A stretch of DNA of 64,000 bases from contig NZ_MDHA01000026.1 of assembly GCF_001705665.1 (NCBI RefSeq), positions 95,629 through 159,628 of the forward strand. Direction: 5' to 3'. The position numbers and the translations under genes were made by a program. The stretch is from Thioclava sp. SK-1 (GTDB lineage: Bacteria > Pseudomonadota > Alphaproteobacteria > Rhodobacterales > Rhodobacteraceae). The notes under the pieces are model-generated. The model saw nothing but the letters and a program-made list of their open reading frames with translations, searched no databases and was not told the origin of the DNA. Positions 1 through 8,867 of this stretch are shown in pieces (within the stretch, counting starts at the first letter, position 1; the number at the start of each line of letters is the position of its first letter).

Positions 1-163
1 CCCGCGCGGCATTGGGCGATATTTGGATCCCTGCGCCAACCTCCTGGATCGCCGCGGCACGTTCCAGGACCTCCACCTGCGCGCCCTTCAATGCGAGGGC
101 CCGCGCCACGCAAAGCCCGCCAATTCCTGCCCCGACGATGGTAATCTTTTGACCCGACAGCAT
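1..163 (-). CDS. FAD-dependent monooxygenase, N-terminal part (runs off the left edge)
   Basis: Only the first 54 or so codons are inside the window; the gene continues leftwards. The start ATG is the reverse complement of 161-163. The protein opens [20 protein letters not shown], a GxGxxG dinucleotide-binding fold, followed by an acidic strand end (EVLERA) and [10 protein letters not shown]. This is the beginning typical of class A flavoprotein hydroxylases of the salicylate/3-hydroxybenzoate hydroxylase family, which use NAD(P)H and oxygen to hydroxylate an aromatic ring. Substrate cannot be told from this part. A pair of palindromes 64-130 bp upstream (227-244 and 276-293) suggests that a dedicated regulator controls it. 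Confidence 0.8.
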   Translation of the reverse strand, partial: MLSGQKITIVGAGIGGLCVARALALKGAQVEVLERAAAIQEVGAGIQISPNAAR

Positions 164-226
164 CCGCGCTCTCCCCTTCAGACATAGCAACACCGACACG
201 TTCAAGTGCCGGTGCGTCCTTGTCCA

Positions 227-244
227 TGTGGTGAATTGACCACA
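227..244. promoter_or_regulatory. Palindromic operator candidate, copy 1
   Basis: The 18 bp read TGTGGTGAATTGACCACA: six-base arms TGTGGT and ACCACA around a central AATT. It lies about 64 bp upstream of the flavin monooxygenase start. The architecture resembles binding sites of GntR-type regulators (TGGT...ACCA), but the regulator is not identified. A second, less perfect copy starts exactly 49 bp further upstream. Confidence 0.5.
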
Positions 245-275
245 AACCGCACCGCACCGCGCAGCGCAAGCGGAC

Positions 276-293
276 TGTGGTAAATTCAACCAA
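276..293. promoter_or_regulatory. Palindromic operator candidate, copy 2 (imperfect)
   Basis: TGTGGTAAATTCAACCAA repeats the left arm and the central AATT of copy 1, with a shifted, weaker right arm. The two copies are in the same orientation, 49 bp apart, close to whole helical turns, as would suit cooperative binding. They sit in the 189-bp gap between the monooxygenase and the 3' end of dksA; nothing else was recognised in that gap. Confidence 0.4.
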
Positions 294-352
294 CCACCGA
301 ACCCGTGCCCGTAATGACCAAGCGCACGGATGCCCCCCGATTAACGGGAATA

Positions 353-775
353 TCAATCGTCGCGATGCACTCGCTCACGGCGTTCGTGACGCTCTTGCGC
401 CTCTAATGTCATCGTCGCAATGGGACGTGCATCCAACCGCCGCAAAGAGATCGGCTCGCCCGTCTTGTCGCAATAGCCATAATCGCCTTCGTCAATACGA
501 CGAATGGCGGCATCGATCTTGCCGACCAACTTGCGCTGACGGTCCCGCGTGCGCAATTCCAGTGCGCGATCGGTCTCTTCTGACGCGCGGTCCGCAATAT
601 CAGGAACGGCGCGTGCAGATTCGGACAGGCCCTCAAGCGTTTCAGCAGATTGCTCAAGCAGCTCATTTTTCCATGTCAAAAGCTTGCGGCGGAAATATTC
701 AAGCTGCCGATCATTCATGAACGGCTCGTCCTCACCTGGGCGATAATCATCCGGAAGAAAAATTTCGGGTTTCAT
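353..775 (-). CDS. dksA: RNA polymerase-binding transcription factor DksA
   Basis: A 140-residue DksA/TraR-family protein that binds in the RNA polymerase secondary channel and, with ppGpp, adjusts transcription during starvation. The coiled coil holds the acidic tip (DIADRASEETDRALELRTRD, about 60-80). The C-terminal finger (GYCDKTGEPIS, then LDARPIATMTLEAQE) keeps only one of the four zinc cysteines of the E. coli protein, a state I recall from other Rhodobacterales DksA proteins. The start chosen is ATG at 775, with AAAGG about 7 bases upstream; a GTG lies one codon earlier. Monocistronic by layout. Confidence 0.93.
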   Translation of the reverse strand: MKPEIFLPDDYRPGEDEPFMNDRQLEYFRRKLLTWKNELLEQSAETLEGLSESARAVPDIADRASEETDRALELRTRDRQRKLVGKIDAAIRRIDEGDYGYCDKTGEPISLRRLDARPIATMTLEAQERHERRERVHRDD

Positions 776-796
776 CACTGGCCTTTCTATGGTGCC

Positions 797-979
797 TTAC
801 CCTTGTCGTCTGGAACACAAACCCTCCTCGGTTGCATTCCGTGGCGCTCGAATACCGTAACCACTTGGACTTGTCACCAGTATGTCTGCGCCCGCGATTA
901 AGAATGCAGCAAAGATGAATATGCAGGCAAGGCCGAATGCATTTGCCACAAAAATAACCCACGAAAACGTGGGCGCCAT
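797..979 (-). CDS. Small single-span membrane protein (hypothetical)
   Basis: A 60-residue reading frame starting MAPTFSWVIFVANAFGLACI with one strongly hydrophobic segment (about residues 5-30), followed by a polar tail. It sits between dksA and the divergent MoxR gene; its start is only about 30 bases from the likely MoxR start on the other strand. No clear ribosome binding site is visible. The hydrophobic helix ending in a defined polar tail is the main reason to list it. It could be a chance frame; no family recognised. Confidence 0.35.
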   Translation of the reverse strand: MAPTFSWVIFVANAFGLACIFIFAAFLIAGADILVTSPSGYGIRAPRNATEEGLCSRRQG

Positions 980-1008
980 GTCAGATGGACCGAATCTTGG
1001 AGAGAGAA

Positions 1009-1848
1009 TTGGAATTTCACTCAACGGAAAGTTACATCGCACCGCCAGATTTGACGGTTGCGGTCAATGCAGCCGTCACTTTGCAGCGGCCGCTGTTGGT
1101 GAAGGGCGAACCCGGCACCGGCAAGACCGAGCTAGCGCGCCAAGTCGCCACCTCATTGGGTCTTCAGATGATCGAGTGGAACATCAAATCCACCACCCGC
1201 GCACAGCAAGGACTGTATGAATATGACGCCGTATCGCGGCTGCGTGACAGCCAGCTGGGCGATCCAAAGGTGGAAGACATCGGCAATTACATCCGCCGCG
1301 GAAAACTGTGGCAGGCCTTTGACAGTGACCAACGCGTGGTGCTGCTGATCGATGAAATCGACAAGGCAGACATCGAATTTCCCAATGATTTGCTGCAAGA
1401 GCTGGATCGGATGGAATTCCATGTCTATGAAACAGGCGAATTGGTGCGCACCAAGAAACGTCCTGTGGTGATCATCACATCGAACAACGAAAAAGAATTG
1501 CCAGACGCATTTTTACGCCGGTGTTTCTTTCACTATATCCGCTTTCCCGATGCCGACACGATGCGCCAGATCGTGGCCGCGCATTTCCCCAATCTGAAGC
1601 CCGCACTGCTGACAGAGGCGCTGACACAGTTCTATGATATTCGTGACACGCCAGGGTTGAAGAAAAAGCCCTCCACCTCGGAAGTATTGGATTGGTTGAA
1701 GCTGTTGCTGGCCGAAGATCTGTCGCCCGAAGACATGAAACGCGATGATCGCAGCCTGTTACCCAAGCTGCATGGTGCCTTGTTGAAAAACGAACAAGAT
1801 GTGCATCTGTTTGAACGTCTGGCCTTTGCCGCGCGGCGTCAGCGCTAA
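1009..1848 (+). CDS. MoxR/CoxD-type AAA+ ATPase
   Basis: A 279-residue AAA+ ATPase of the MoxR family. Walker A is GEPGTGKTE (about 33-41), Walker B is VVLLIDEIDKAD (about 109-120), and a sensor/arginine-finger region FLRRCFFHYIRFPDA follows. Such proteins act as chaperones that insert cofactors or assemble complexes, usually with a von Willebrand A-domain partner (CoxE). No VWA gene follows here; the next gene is DUF3422. I chose the TTG at 1009 because GGAGAG sits about 7 bases upstream and the resulting length fits my memory of roseobacter homologues; an in-frame ATG at 985 would add eight residues and has no good ribosome binding site. Confidence 0.85.
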   Translation: MEFHSTESYIAPPDLTVAVNAAVTLQRPLLVKGEPGTGKTELARQVATSLGLQMIEWNIKSTTRAQQGLYEYDAVSRLRDSQLGDPKVEDIGNYIRRGKLWQAFDSDQRVVLLIDEIDKADIEFPNDLLQELDRMEFHVYETGELVRTKKRPVVIITSNNEKELPDAFLRRCFFHYIRFPDADTMRQIVAAHFPNLKPALLTEALTQFYDIRDTPGLKKKPSTSEVLDWLKLLLAEDLSPEDMKRDDRSLLPKLHGALLKNEQDVHLFERLAFAARRQR

Positions 1849-2028
1849 CATTTTACCCACTTATCTGGTGCCACCCGCCCTGCATGCGCTGTCTGGGCGG
1901 GGGAGTGGGCGGACATCACGGGTTGTGCACCATTGCATGCAGATAAATCTCTGAAATTGTTAATCAATAATATTTACTTCACGGAAATGTCAGCTATTTC
2001 TGGGAAAACAAATAAGCAAAGATTTCCC

Positions 2029-3318
2029 ATGAGCCCATTTGACGATCACCCGCAGCGCTATGCTTTGGTCAATGAACTTCACGCGCGCCCCTATCCCAAA
2101 ATCGGCGTTCCCGCGCATGTCGTTTATACAGCGGTCAAACAACAAGTTGATGCGGCCAACCGCGATCGCGCGTTGGATCTGGCGCATCTGAATGAATTGC
2201 TGCGCCGCAATGGTGCCACGCCCGCCAATGAGGGGGCGGCCCATTATACTGGCGACATTGGTCGGTCGACGTTGAAATGGGAAAGCCATACCGAATTCGT
2301 CACCTATCTGTCGCATACGCCCGGCGGATCTGAGCGGCCGTTTGATCCGGCGCAAACTGATGTATTTCCCGATGACTGGATCGCGCAGGCGCCGGGTAAA
2401 CGCCTGTGCGCCGTGCATATCCGTATTCTACCCCTGCCCGAAGACCACATGGACATCGGGCCGATGCTTGATGATTGGTTCGTCGCAGAAAGTCTTGTGT
2501 GCACATGGGTATTGGAAGGCGCTGCCGTGATCGCCGGGGATTTCCGCATTGATGAGGCCGGACAGATGCGCTTTGCGCTGTTTGTGCGCCCAGGCACCGG
2601 GTCCGGACGCATTGGCCGTGTTGTTCAGCGTATTTGTGAAATTGAAACCTATCGTGCCATGTCGATGCTGGGCCTGCCAAAGGCCCGGGAACTGACCAAA
2701 CGGCTGAATGCGCTCGACAGTGATCTATCTGAAATGGTCGGCCAACTGGGCGATGAATCGCAGCCCGCCGATCAGACATTAAACGCGCTTTTGGCGATCT
2801 CGGCAGAACTGGAGACATTGGCCGTAAAACATAGTTTCCGTTTTGGAGCCACCGGCGCCTATGAGGCGATCTTGCGCGACAGGGTCGCGGTTTTGCGCGA
2901 GACCCGGTTTGAAGGGCGCCAGAAGCTGGGCGAATTCATCCGCCGTCGCTACGATCCTGCGGTGCGCACCGTGCAATCTGCGGAACGACGCTTGTCGACG
3001 ATGCTGACGCGCGCAGCCCGCGCGGGCGAGTTGCTGCGCACCCGGGTGGATGTCGAACGCTCGGCGCAAAATCAAAAGCTGCTGGAAAGCATGGACCGTC
3101 GCTCTGACCTGCAGTTGCGGTTGCAGCATACGGTCGAAGGGTTATCCGTTGTCGCGATCAGTTATTACGCCGTCAGCCTATGCGGCTATCTGACCTATCC
3201 GATTGCCAAGGAAATCGGCCTGTCCAAGGAAATGATGGTTGCCGGGCTGACGCCTTTGGTGATCGGCGGCGTTTGGCTGATGCTACGCCAAATCAAGCAA
3301 AAGATGGGCGGGCATTAG
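2029..3318 (+). CDS. DUF3422 family membrane-anchored protein
   Basis: A protein of about 429 residues recognised as DUF3422 from its conserved opening (DDHPQRYALVNELHARPYP) and its C-terminal end. Two hydrophobic helices near the C-terminus (VVAISYYAVSLCGYLTYPIA and the GLTPLVIGGVWLML stretch) would anchor it in the inner membrane, with a long helical domain before them facing the cytoplasm. No biochemical function is known to me. Longer in-frame starts exist at 1933 and 1987; 2029 was chosen because family members start just before the DDHP motif. It follows the MoxR gene by 180 bp on the same strand. Confidence 0.8.
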   Translation: MSPFDDHPQRYALVNELHARPYPKIGVPAHVVYTAVKQQVDAANRDRALDLAHLNELLRRNGATPANEGAAHYTGDIGRSTLKWESHTEFVTYLSHTPGGSERPFDPAQTDVFPDDWIAQAPGKRLCAVHIRILPLPEDHMDIGPMLDDWFVAESLVCTWVLEGAAVIAGDFRIDEAGQMRFALFVRPGTGSGRIGRVVQRICEIETYRAMSMLGLPKARELTKRLNALDSDLSEMVGQLGDESQPADQTLNALLAISAELETLAVKHSFRFGATGAYEAILRDRVAVLRETRFEGRQKLGEFIRRRYDPAVRTVQSAERRLSTMLTRAARAGELLRTRVDVERSAQNQKLLESMDRRSDLQLRLQHTVEGLSVVAISYYAVSLCGYLTYPIAKEIGLSKEMMVAGLTPLVIGGVWLMLRQIKQKMGGH

Positions 3319-3384
3319 CGCCGTCGGCTCTGGCGTTCACTTGTATTTCCGAGTATTTTACTTGGGGATATTTAAGGGCCAGTC

Positions 3385-4353
3385 ATGTCACTTACGCAAA
3401 GCTTCAGCACGAACGGGCAAATCATCACCGGCGCCGCCGCAGCACAGGCGCTGATCAAACTGCGGGGGCAGGATTACGGCTGTGAATTGACTGAAACGCC
3501 GGGTCGGTTGCAGCTGTCGCTTTGGGGGTGTCTGGTCACGCTGACACATGACGGCGGCGCGGCACTGGTGCAGCTGGCCGCGCCAGAGGATCGGTTGATC
3601 CGTATGGTGCAAGACAATCTGACAGAGCTGCTGTCTGCGCAGGATTTGGCGATCGCTTGGGACGATGTGGCAGCAGGCGCATTGGCGCCGGGCCTGTCGG
3701 TGATGCAGGTGGCGTGGGTGAACCGGATTTCTGCGGGGTTCTGGCGGGTGCGGGTGCGCGCGCAGCCTGGCACATTGCCAGATGCGGACCGTTTCGCGCG
3801 CGGCGGGCTGCATTTTCGTCTGCTGATCCCGGCCGATTCTTCTGCCCCTGTCTGGCCCCGGATCAATAAGAAAGGCCGCGTAGATTGGCCCGAGGGCAAC
3901 GATGCGCCGCATCGTGCGGTCTACACCGTGTCGGCACAGGCCGAAGATTGGGTGGAGTTCGACATTTTCGACCATCCCGGCAGCCCAACCTGTGACTGGG
4001 TTCGGACCATGCCAATCGGGCAGCCAGTGGGCCTGTTGGGCCCGGGCGGCGGCTTTTGCCCCAGCGGCGCTGCGCTATATTTATTAGGTGATGAAACCGC
4101 CTTGCCCGCCATACGGCGCATCATGGAATTGGCGTCGGTGCCTGTGCATATTTGGGTGTCAGCCCCTGCCGAAGATCTGCCTGAAAACGCGACCTATAGT
4201 CCGGATTTGTTGCAAGATCTGGCCGGCATTCAGGCTGGCGAAGATGGCTTTGTTTGGTTTGCTGCACAAGCTGATCTGGCGAAGGCCGCACGCAAGATGC
4301 TGCTGGCGAAGGGCCTTGCCAAAACCCGTTTCATGGCGGCCGCATATTGGTAA
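3385..4353 (+). CDS. Siderophore-interacting protein (ferric-siderophore reductase)
   Basis: A 322-residue protein with an N-terminal DUF2218-like domain (about 1-100) and a siderophore-interacting FAD/NAD(P)H-binding domain (about 105-322). Visible family features are the FAD-binding segment (WRVRVRAQPG), the HRAVYTVSA strand, the GSPTCDWVRTMPIGQPVGLLGPGG loop region (about 200-223) and a C-terminal LGDETALPAIRRIM nucleotide-binding segment. The family releases iron by reducing ferric siderophores in the cytoplasm. It is convergent with the siderophore ABC locus to its right, which supports the assignment. AAGGG lies about 8 bases before the ATG. Confidence 0.88.
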   Translation: MSLTQSFSTNGQIITGAAAAQALIKLRGQDYGCELTETPGRLQLSLWGCLVTLTHDGGAALVQLAAPEDRLIRMVQDNLTELLSAQDLAIAWDDVAAGALAPGLSVMQVAWVNRISAGFWRVRVRAQPGTLPDADRFARGGLHFRLLIPADSSAPVWPRINKKGRVDWPEGNDAPHRAVYTVSAQAEDWVEFDIFDHPGSPTCDWVRTMPIGQPVGLLGPGGGFCPSGAALYLLGDETALPAIRRIMELASVPVHIWVSAPAEDLPENATYSPDLLQDLAGIQAGEDGFVWFAAQADLAKAARKMLLAKGLAKTRFMAAAYW

Positions 4354-4426
4354 CGGGCCGCCATCATCGGCATGGTGTGACGCGGGCCCCACGCCCAAGG
4401 CGTATGGCCCGCTGGGACAATCCCAG

Positions 4427-6127
4427 TCAGGCGGCCAGCGCCGCATAAGCACCGGCCCGCGCGATCAAATCGGCATGGTTGCCGGTTTCCACAATCGCCC
4501 CGTGATCCATCACCACGATACGATCTGCATTGCGGATCGTGCCCAGACGATGCGCGATCACCAATGTGGTGCGCCCCTCAGACAGTGCCTCCAACGCGGA
4601 TTGGATTTCCCGCTCGGTCTGGCTATCAAGTGCCGAGGTCGCCTCATCCAGAATAAGGATCGGCGGGTTTTTCAAGAAGGCACGCGCAATCGCAACCCGC
4701 TGTTTTTGCCCCCCCGAAAGGGTGACACCGCGTTCACCCACGATGGTATCAAGCCCGTGTGGCAATGCCTCGATCATCGTGGTCAGCTGGGCCTTGGCGG
4801 CGGCGTGCAAAATGTCATCCTCGGTTGCACCCAACCGACCATAGGCGATGTTTTCACGCAACGTGCCCCCAAACAAAAACACATCTTGACTGACCAAGCC
4901 GATTTGCGCGCGCAGGCTTTCTAACGTGATCGTGTCCAGCGGATGACCATCCACCGTGATCTTCCCCGATGTCGGCGTGTAAAACCGCGGCAAAAGCGCC
5001 AGCAGGGACGATTTCCCGGCCCCAGAGGCACCAACAAAGGCCACTGTCTCTCCGGCTGTCACATCCAGCGAAATGCCATGTAAGACGGGGCGACTGTCGT
5101 CATAGGCGAAATCGACCGCCTGAAACCGGATATCACCGCGCAGATTGGGGACGGGTTTCGCCTGCGGGCCATCACAGATCTCTGGCTCAATTTCCAGCAG
5201 ATCCAGATAGCGGCGAAACCCTGCGATGCCTTTGGGATAGGTTTCGATCACAGCAGCGATCTTTTCCAACGGGCGAAAGAACACATTCACCAGCAGCAAA
5301 AAGCCCACGAACCCCCCGGTCGACAGCGACCCGTCCAATACAAACCCCGCTCCGGCAACCATCACCACGACCTGCACAAACCGCATGCCCATGTAATGCA
5401 GCGTCGTCGAGGTTGCCATGACCTTATAGGCCGATAGCTTAGTCTCGCGATATGCGGCATTGTCACGGGCAAACAGCCCTTCTTCATGGCGCTCATTTGC
5501 GAAAGCCTGCACCACGCGGATACCACCGATAGCCTCTTCCAGCCGAACGTTAAACGCGCCGATACGGCTGTAGATATCACGAAATGTCCGGGTCATGCGC
5601 CCGCCATAAACCGACACAACCGCCACCGACACAGGCACGATCAACACGGTGATCAGCGCCAAACCCGGATGGATCATCATCATCAACAACAAGGCCCCGA
5701 CAAAGGTCATCACCGCGATGAACAGGTCTTCGGGTCCGTGGTGGGCGACCTCTCCGATGTCTTCCAGATCGCGGGTCACACGGGCGATCAGCTTGCCAGT
5801 GCGCGCGCGGTCATACCACCGCCAACTAAGCCGGGTCAGATGGCCAAAAGCACGGGCACGCATCTCAGTTTCGATATTGATGCCCAGCATGTGCCCCCAA
5901 TAAATCACCACTGCCATCAACCCAGAATTGACAACATAGACCGCCAGCAACACCACAGCGGCTGCCACCGTCAGCCACCAATCACCTTGTGGTAGCAATC
6001 GATCGATAAAACCGGTGATCGCCAGTGGAAAGGCAAGCTCTAACAGACCGGACAGGACCGCCGATCCAAAATCAAGAAAAAACAAACGCTTATATGGTTT
6101 ATAATAGGCTATAAACTGACGCAGCAT
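4427..6127 (-). CDS. ABC transporter, fused membrane and ATPase domains (exporter type)
   Basis: A 566-residue half-transporter: six-helix membrane domain (about 15-300), then an ATPase domain with Walker A GASGAGKSS (about 366-374), signature LSGGQKQR (470-477), Walker B ILILDEATSALD (about 490-501) and the H-loop LVIAHRLGT. It would homodimerise. The layout is exporter-type, yet it is last in the siderophore uptake operon, 11 bp after fhuC. Such genes either export a siderophore or, as in YbtPQ-like systems, take part in uptake; the sequence alone does not decide. Start ATG at 6127 has AAGGACC upstream; a longer frame into fhuC is rejected. Confidence 0.88.
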   Translation of the reverse strand: MLRQFIAYYKPYKRLFFLDFGSAVLSGLLELAFPLAITGFIDRLLPQGDWWLTVAAAVVLLAVYVVNSGLMAVVIYWGHMLGINIETEMRARAFGHLTRLSWRWYDRARTGKLIARVTRDLEDIGEVAHHGPEDLFIAVMTFVGALLLMMMIHPGLALITVLIVPVSVAVVSVYGGRMTRTFRDIYSRIGAFNVRLEEAIGGIRVVQAFANERHEEGLFARDNAAYRETKLSAYKVMATSTTLHYMGMRFVQVVVMVAGAGFVLDGSLSTGGFVGFLLLVNVFFRPLEKIAAVIETYPKGIAGFRRYLDLLEIEPEICDGPQAKPVPNLRGDIRFQAVDFAYDDSRPVLHGISLDVTAGETVAFVGASGAGKSSLLALLPRFYTPTSGKITVDGHPLDTITLESLRAQIGLVSQDVFLFGGTLRENIAYGRLGATEDDILHAAAKAQLTTMIEALPHGLDTIVGERGVTLSGGQKQRVAIARAFLKNPPILILDEATSALDSQTEREIQSALEALSEGRTTLVIAHRLGTIRNADRIVVMDHGAIVETGNHADLIARAGAYAALAA

Positions 6128-6138
6128 AGATATGGTCC

Positions 6139-6909
6139 TTAGGCAATCGGATAGGTCAAAGGATGGGGATGGCCAGTCACAACCTGCATCGGCAGGCCAT
6201 AAATCTGATGTAAAATAGGTGGGCGTAGCAGCTGTTCCATCGGCCCCTGAAAACACAGTTTTCCATGCGCCAGCGCGATTGCGTAATCACAAAAGCGCGC
6301 GGCCATATTCAAATCATGCATAACAATCACCGCTGATAATCCCTGTGTATGGCACATGGTTTGGACAAGGCCCAAGACCTCAACCTGATGGGCGACATCA
6401 AGCGCCGATGTCGGCTCATCCAGCAATAGCGTCCGTGCGCCTTGCGCCAGCATCATCGCGATCCAGCCGCGCTGACGTTCCCCCCCAGACAATGTCGACA
6501 CATCGCGGTCGCGCAGCCCCGCCATACCGCACAGATCAATCGCGCGGTCGATGGCGGCGTGGTCGTCGCGCCCCAACCGGCCCAAAGCGCCACACCACGG
6601 ATATCGCCCCAGTGCCACCAGCTCTTGCAGATACATCCCATCCGTGGATGGGGTAACCTGGGGCAGATAGGCCAATGACCGCGCAAGGTCACGCCCACGC
6701 CAATCTGGCAACGACCGCCCCTGATAGGATACCGTGCCACGGCTGGGCTGCGACTGACCCGACATTAACCGCATCACGGTCGATTTACCCGAACCATTTC
6801 GGCCCAAGAGCGCCGTAACACGGCCTTCGGGGACATCCACGCTTAGGCCATCGATCAACCTGCGTCCCGGCACGTCGAACTGCACAGATGACAAAGAAAA
6901 CAGCGTCAT
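6139..6909 (-). CDS. fhuC: Iron-siderophore ABC transporter ATP-binding protein
   Basis: A 256-residue ATPase of the FhuC/FepC family, energising uptake of ferric siderophores across the inner membrane. Walker A GRNGSGKS is at about 36-43, the signature LSGGERQR at 140-147, Walker B TLLLDEPTSALD at about 160-171, and the H-loop VIVMHDLNMAARFCD follows. The ATG overlaps the stop of the fused permease (ATGA at 6906-6909), so the two are translationally coupled. The gene symbol reflects family and neighbours; the actual siderophore is unknown. Confidence 0.9.
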   Translation of the reverse strand: MTLFSLSSVQFDVPGRRLIDGLSVDVPEGRVTALLGRNGSGKSTVMRLMSGQSQPSRGTVSYQGRSLPDWRGRDLARSLAYLPQVTPSTDGMYLQELVALGRYPWCGALGRLGRDDHAAIDRAIDLCGMAGLRDRDVSTLSGGERQRGWIAMMLAQGARTLLLDEPTSALDVAHQVEVLGLVQTMCHTQGLSAVIVMHDLNMAARFCDYAIALAHGKLCFQGPMEQLLRPPILHQIYGLPMQVVTGHPHPLTYPIA

Positions 6910-8867
6910 AGCCCTCTCCTGCGGAGCAGCGCGATCATCAACCACGGCGCGCCAATCAAGGTTGCAAATAAGCCAAGCGGCAAATCATAAGGATAGGTCA
7001 TGCTGCGCGCCCCCCATGCGGCGAGGACCATCAAGACCGCGCCCAAGATCCACGCCCCGGCAACGAAACTGCCCGCCCGGACAAGGCCAAGACTGCGCGC
7101 GATATGCGGTGCCATCAGACCGACAAAACTGACCGGCCCGACCAGAACACTCGCCGCCCCCGTGGCCAAACCTGCAAGTAAAATCAAACCGATGCGCAGG
7201 CGGGCGCCGCGCAGCCCCAGCCCCTGCGCAATTCCCGTGCCCAGTGGCAAAATCTCAAGCACACGCCGCGCCAATATCAACACGCCCAACACCAAAAGCG
7301 CCAAGGCACATAGCGCGACCGCACCCGTCTGTGTCACCCGTGCCGCACTGCCCGACAGCCATCCCAGCACCGTCCATGCGCGCGGATCCCCCGTTGCCGT
7401 CATCACCGCCAAAACCGCCGATGAAAACGCACCCACAGCCAATCCGGCCAACAGCACGCGTGCGGCCCCCAGATCGGCACGCGCCACGCAGATCAACAAT
7501 ACCGCCAGGGCACAGGCCGCGCCTACGCCCGCACCCAAAGCCAGCGCAATCGGCCCCGGCGCAGGCACAAGCCACACCACGGCCGCATAGCCCAATGAGG
7601 CACCGCCGGTGACGCCCAAGACCTCTGGCGCGGCCATCGGATTGGCCGTCAACCGCTGCAGCACGGCCCCTGCGCTGGCCAACAATGCACCCGAAGCACC
7701 CGCCGCAAGCAAGCCAATGGCGCGCAATGGCACAATCTGCGGCCAAAGCTGTGTCGGCAACATACCCCAGCCCAGCGGCACACGCCCCCAGACCAAGGTG
7801 ATCGCCGCCAGCGCAACACCCGCGCAAATGAGCCAGAACACGCATAAATCCGCACGTTCGCGCCGATGCGGGGCGCTGTGGCTTTGCACAATTGCCGCAC
7901 GGACCTTCGGTAGAAGCAACAGCATCAGTGGCCCGCCCAAAAGCCCCGTCATCGCCCCACTTGGCAAGGCCGGGCCACCCCCACGCGCCACCGCGATCAA
8001 CGCCAGATCAATCACTCCCAGAAGCAGTGCACCGATACAGGCCCCCGCCAGCAAGATTTGCCCGGGACGGCGCGCCCCCAACCGGCGCGCCATCGCAGGC
8101 GCGGCAAGCCCGACAAAGCCCACCAGCCCCACCTCGGCCGACACCGAGGCCGACAGCCATACCGCCAAAAGCAGCACACCCGCACGCAGCCACGCTACCG
8201 GCACGCCAAGCGCCACGGCCGTTTGCGATCCCAACGCCATCACGGCAATCGGGCGTAACATCAACCGCGCCCCGATCGCACCACAGGCCAGCACCGCGCC
8301 CATGCGCCAGATGCCTGACCAATCCTCCCGGACCAGCGATCCACCGGTCCATAGAACCAACGATAACAGATAATGCCCCTGCGACAGCGTCACCGCAGTT
8401 GAAACTGCACCGGCCAAAAGCCCGATCAACATCCCCGCAATGGTCACACCGACAGGTGCAAACCCTTGCCGCGCCGCCAAAATCATCACGATCCCCGTGG
8501 TCAGCGCCGCGCCAGCAAAGGCCACAGGCCCACGTCCCCACAACAAAACATCGGGCATCAAGATCGTGGCGCAAACCAATGCCAATTGCGCTCCACCTGC
8601 CACGCCCAATGTGGTTGGGTCCGCCAATGGATTGCGCAAGACCGCCTGCATCAACGCGCCTGACAGGCCCAAAACGGCACCCACCAGTAATGCCAAAACC
8701 AATCGCGGCGCAAAACCAAAGGCAAATCGCAATTGATCCAGGCTTAGCTGTGCGGCCGGGGTCAGCGGGCGCGGCCAATCCGGTATTGGCACCATTGCCT
8801 GCGCCATCCACATCGCACCCAGGCACCATATCATCGCGCCCAAGCCAACATATCGCCATAAGGTCAT
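6906..8867 (-). CDS. fhuB: Iron-siderophore ABC permease, fused double-length (FhuB type)
   Basis: A 653-residue permease made of two FecCD-type halves in one chain, close in length to E. coli FhuB (about 660). Each half shows the family pattern: FAPRLVLALLVGAVLGLSGA with LRNPLADPTTLGVAGGA in the first (about 50-100), and SGALLASAGAVLQRLTANPM with EVLGVTGGASLGYA in the second. GLVGFVGLAAPAMAR and GPVSFVGLMAPHIAR are the coupling-helix regions that contact FhuC. Its first codons overlap the end of the binding-protein gene by four bases. Separate permease genes are commoner outside the Fhu group, so the fusion supports hydroxamate-type transport. Confidence 0.93.
   Translation of the reverse strand: MTLWRYVGLGAMIWCLGAMWMAQAMVPIPDWPRPLTPAAQLSLDQLRFAFGFAPRLVLALLVGAVLGLSGALMQAVLRNPLADPTTLGVAGGAQLALVCATILMPDVLLWGRGPVAFAGAALTTGIVMILAARQGFAPVGVTIAGMLIGLLAGAVSTAVTLSQGHYLLSLVLWTGGSLVREDWSGIWRMGAVLACGAIGARLMLRPIAVMALGSQTAVALGVPVAWLRAGVLLLAVWLSASVSAEVGLVGFVGLAAPAMARRLGARRPGQILLAGACIGALLLGVIDLALIAVARGGGPALPSGAMTGLLGGPLMLLLLPKVRAAIVQSHSAPHRRERADLCVFWLICAGVALAAITLVWGRVPLGWGMLPTQLWPQIVPLRAIGLLAAGASGALLASAGAVLQRLTANPMAAPEVLGVTGGASLGYAAVVWLVPAPGPIALALGAGVGAACALAVLLICVARADLGAARVLLAGLAVGAFSSAVLAVMTATGDPRAWTVLGWLSGSAARVTQTGAVALCALALLVLGVLILARRVLEILPLGTGIAQGLGLRGARLRIGLILLAGLATGAASVLVGPVSFVGLMAPHIARSLGLVRAGSFVAGAWILGAVLMVLAAWGARSMTYPYDLPLGLFATLIGAPWLMIALLRRRGL

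Noticed and set aside
277..720. Plus-strand frame opposite dksA
   Set aside because: It is a shadow of dksA, with a composition unlike a protein.
4088..4924. Plus-strand frame overlapping the ABC exporter end
   Set aside because: It crosses the convergent junction of two well-supported genes and shows no domain pattern.
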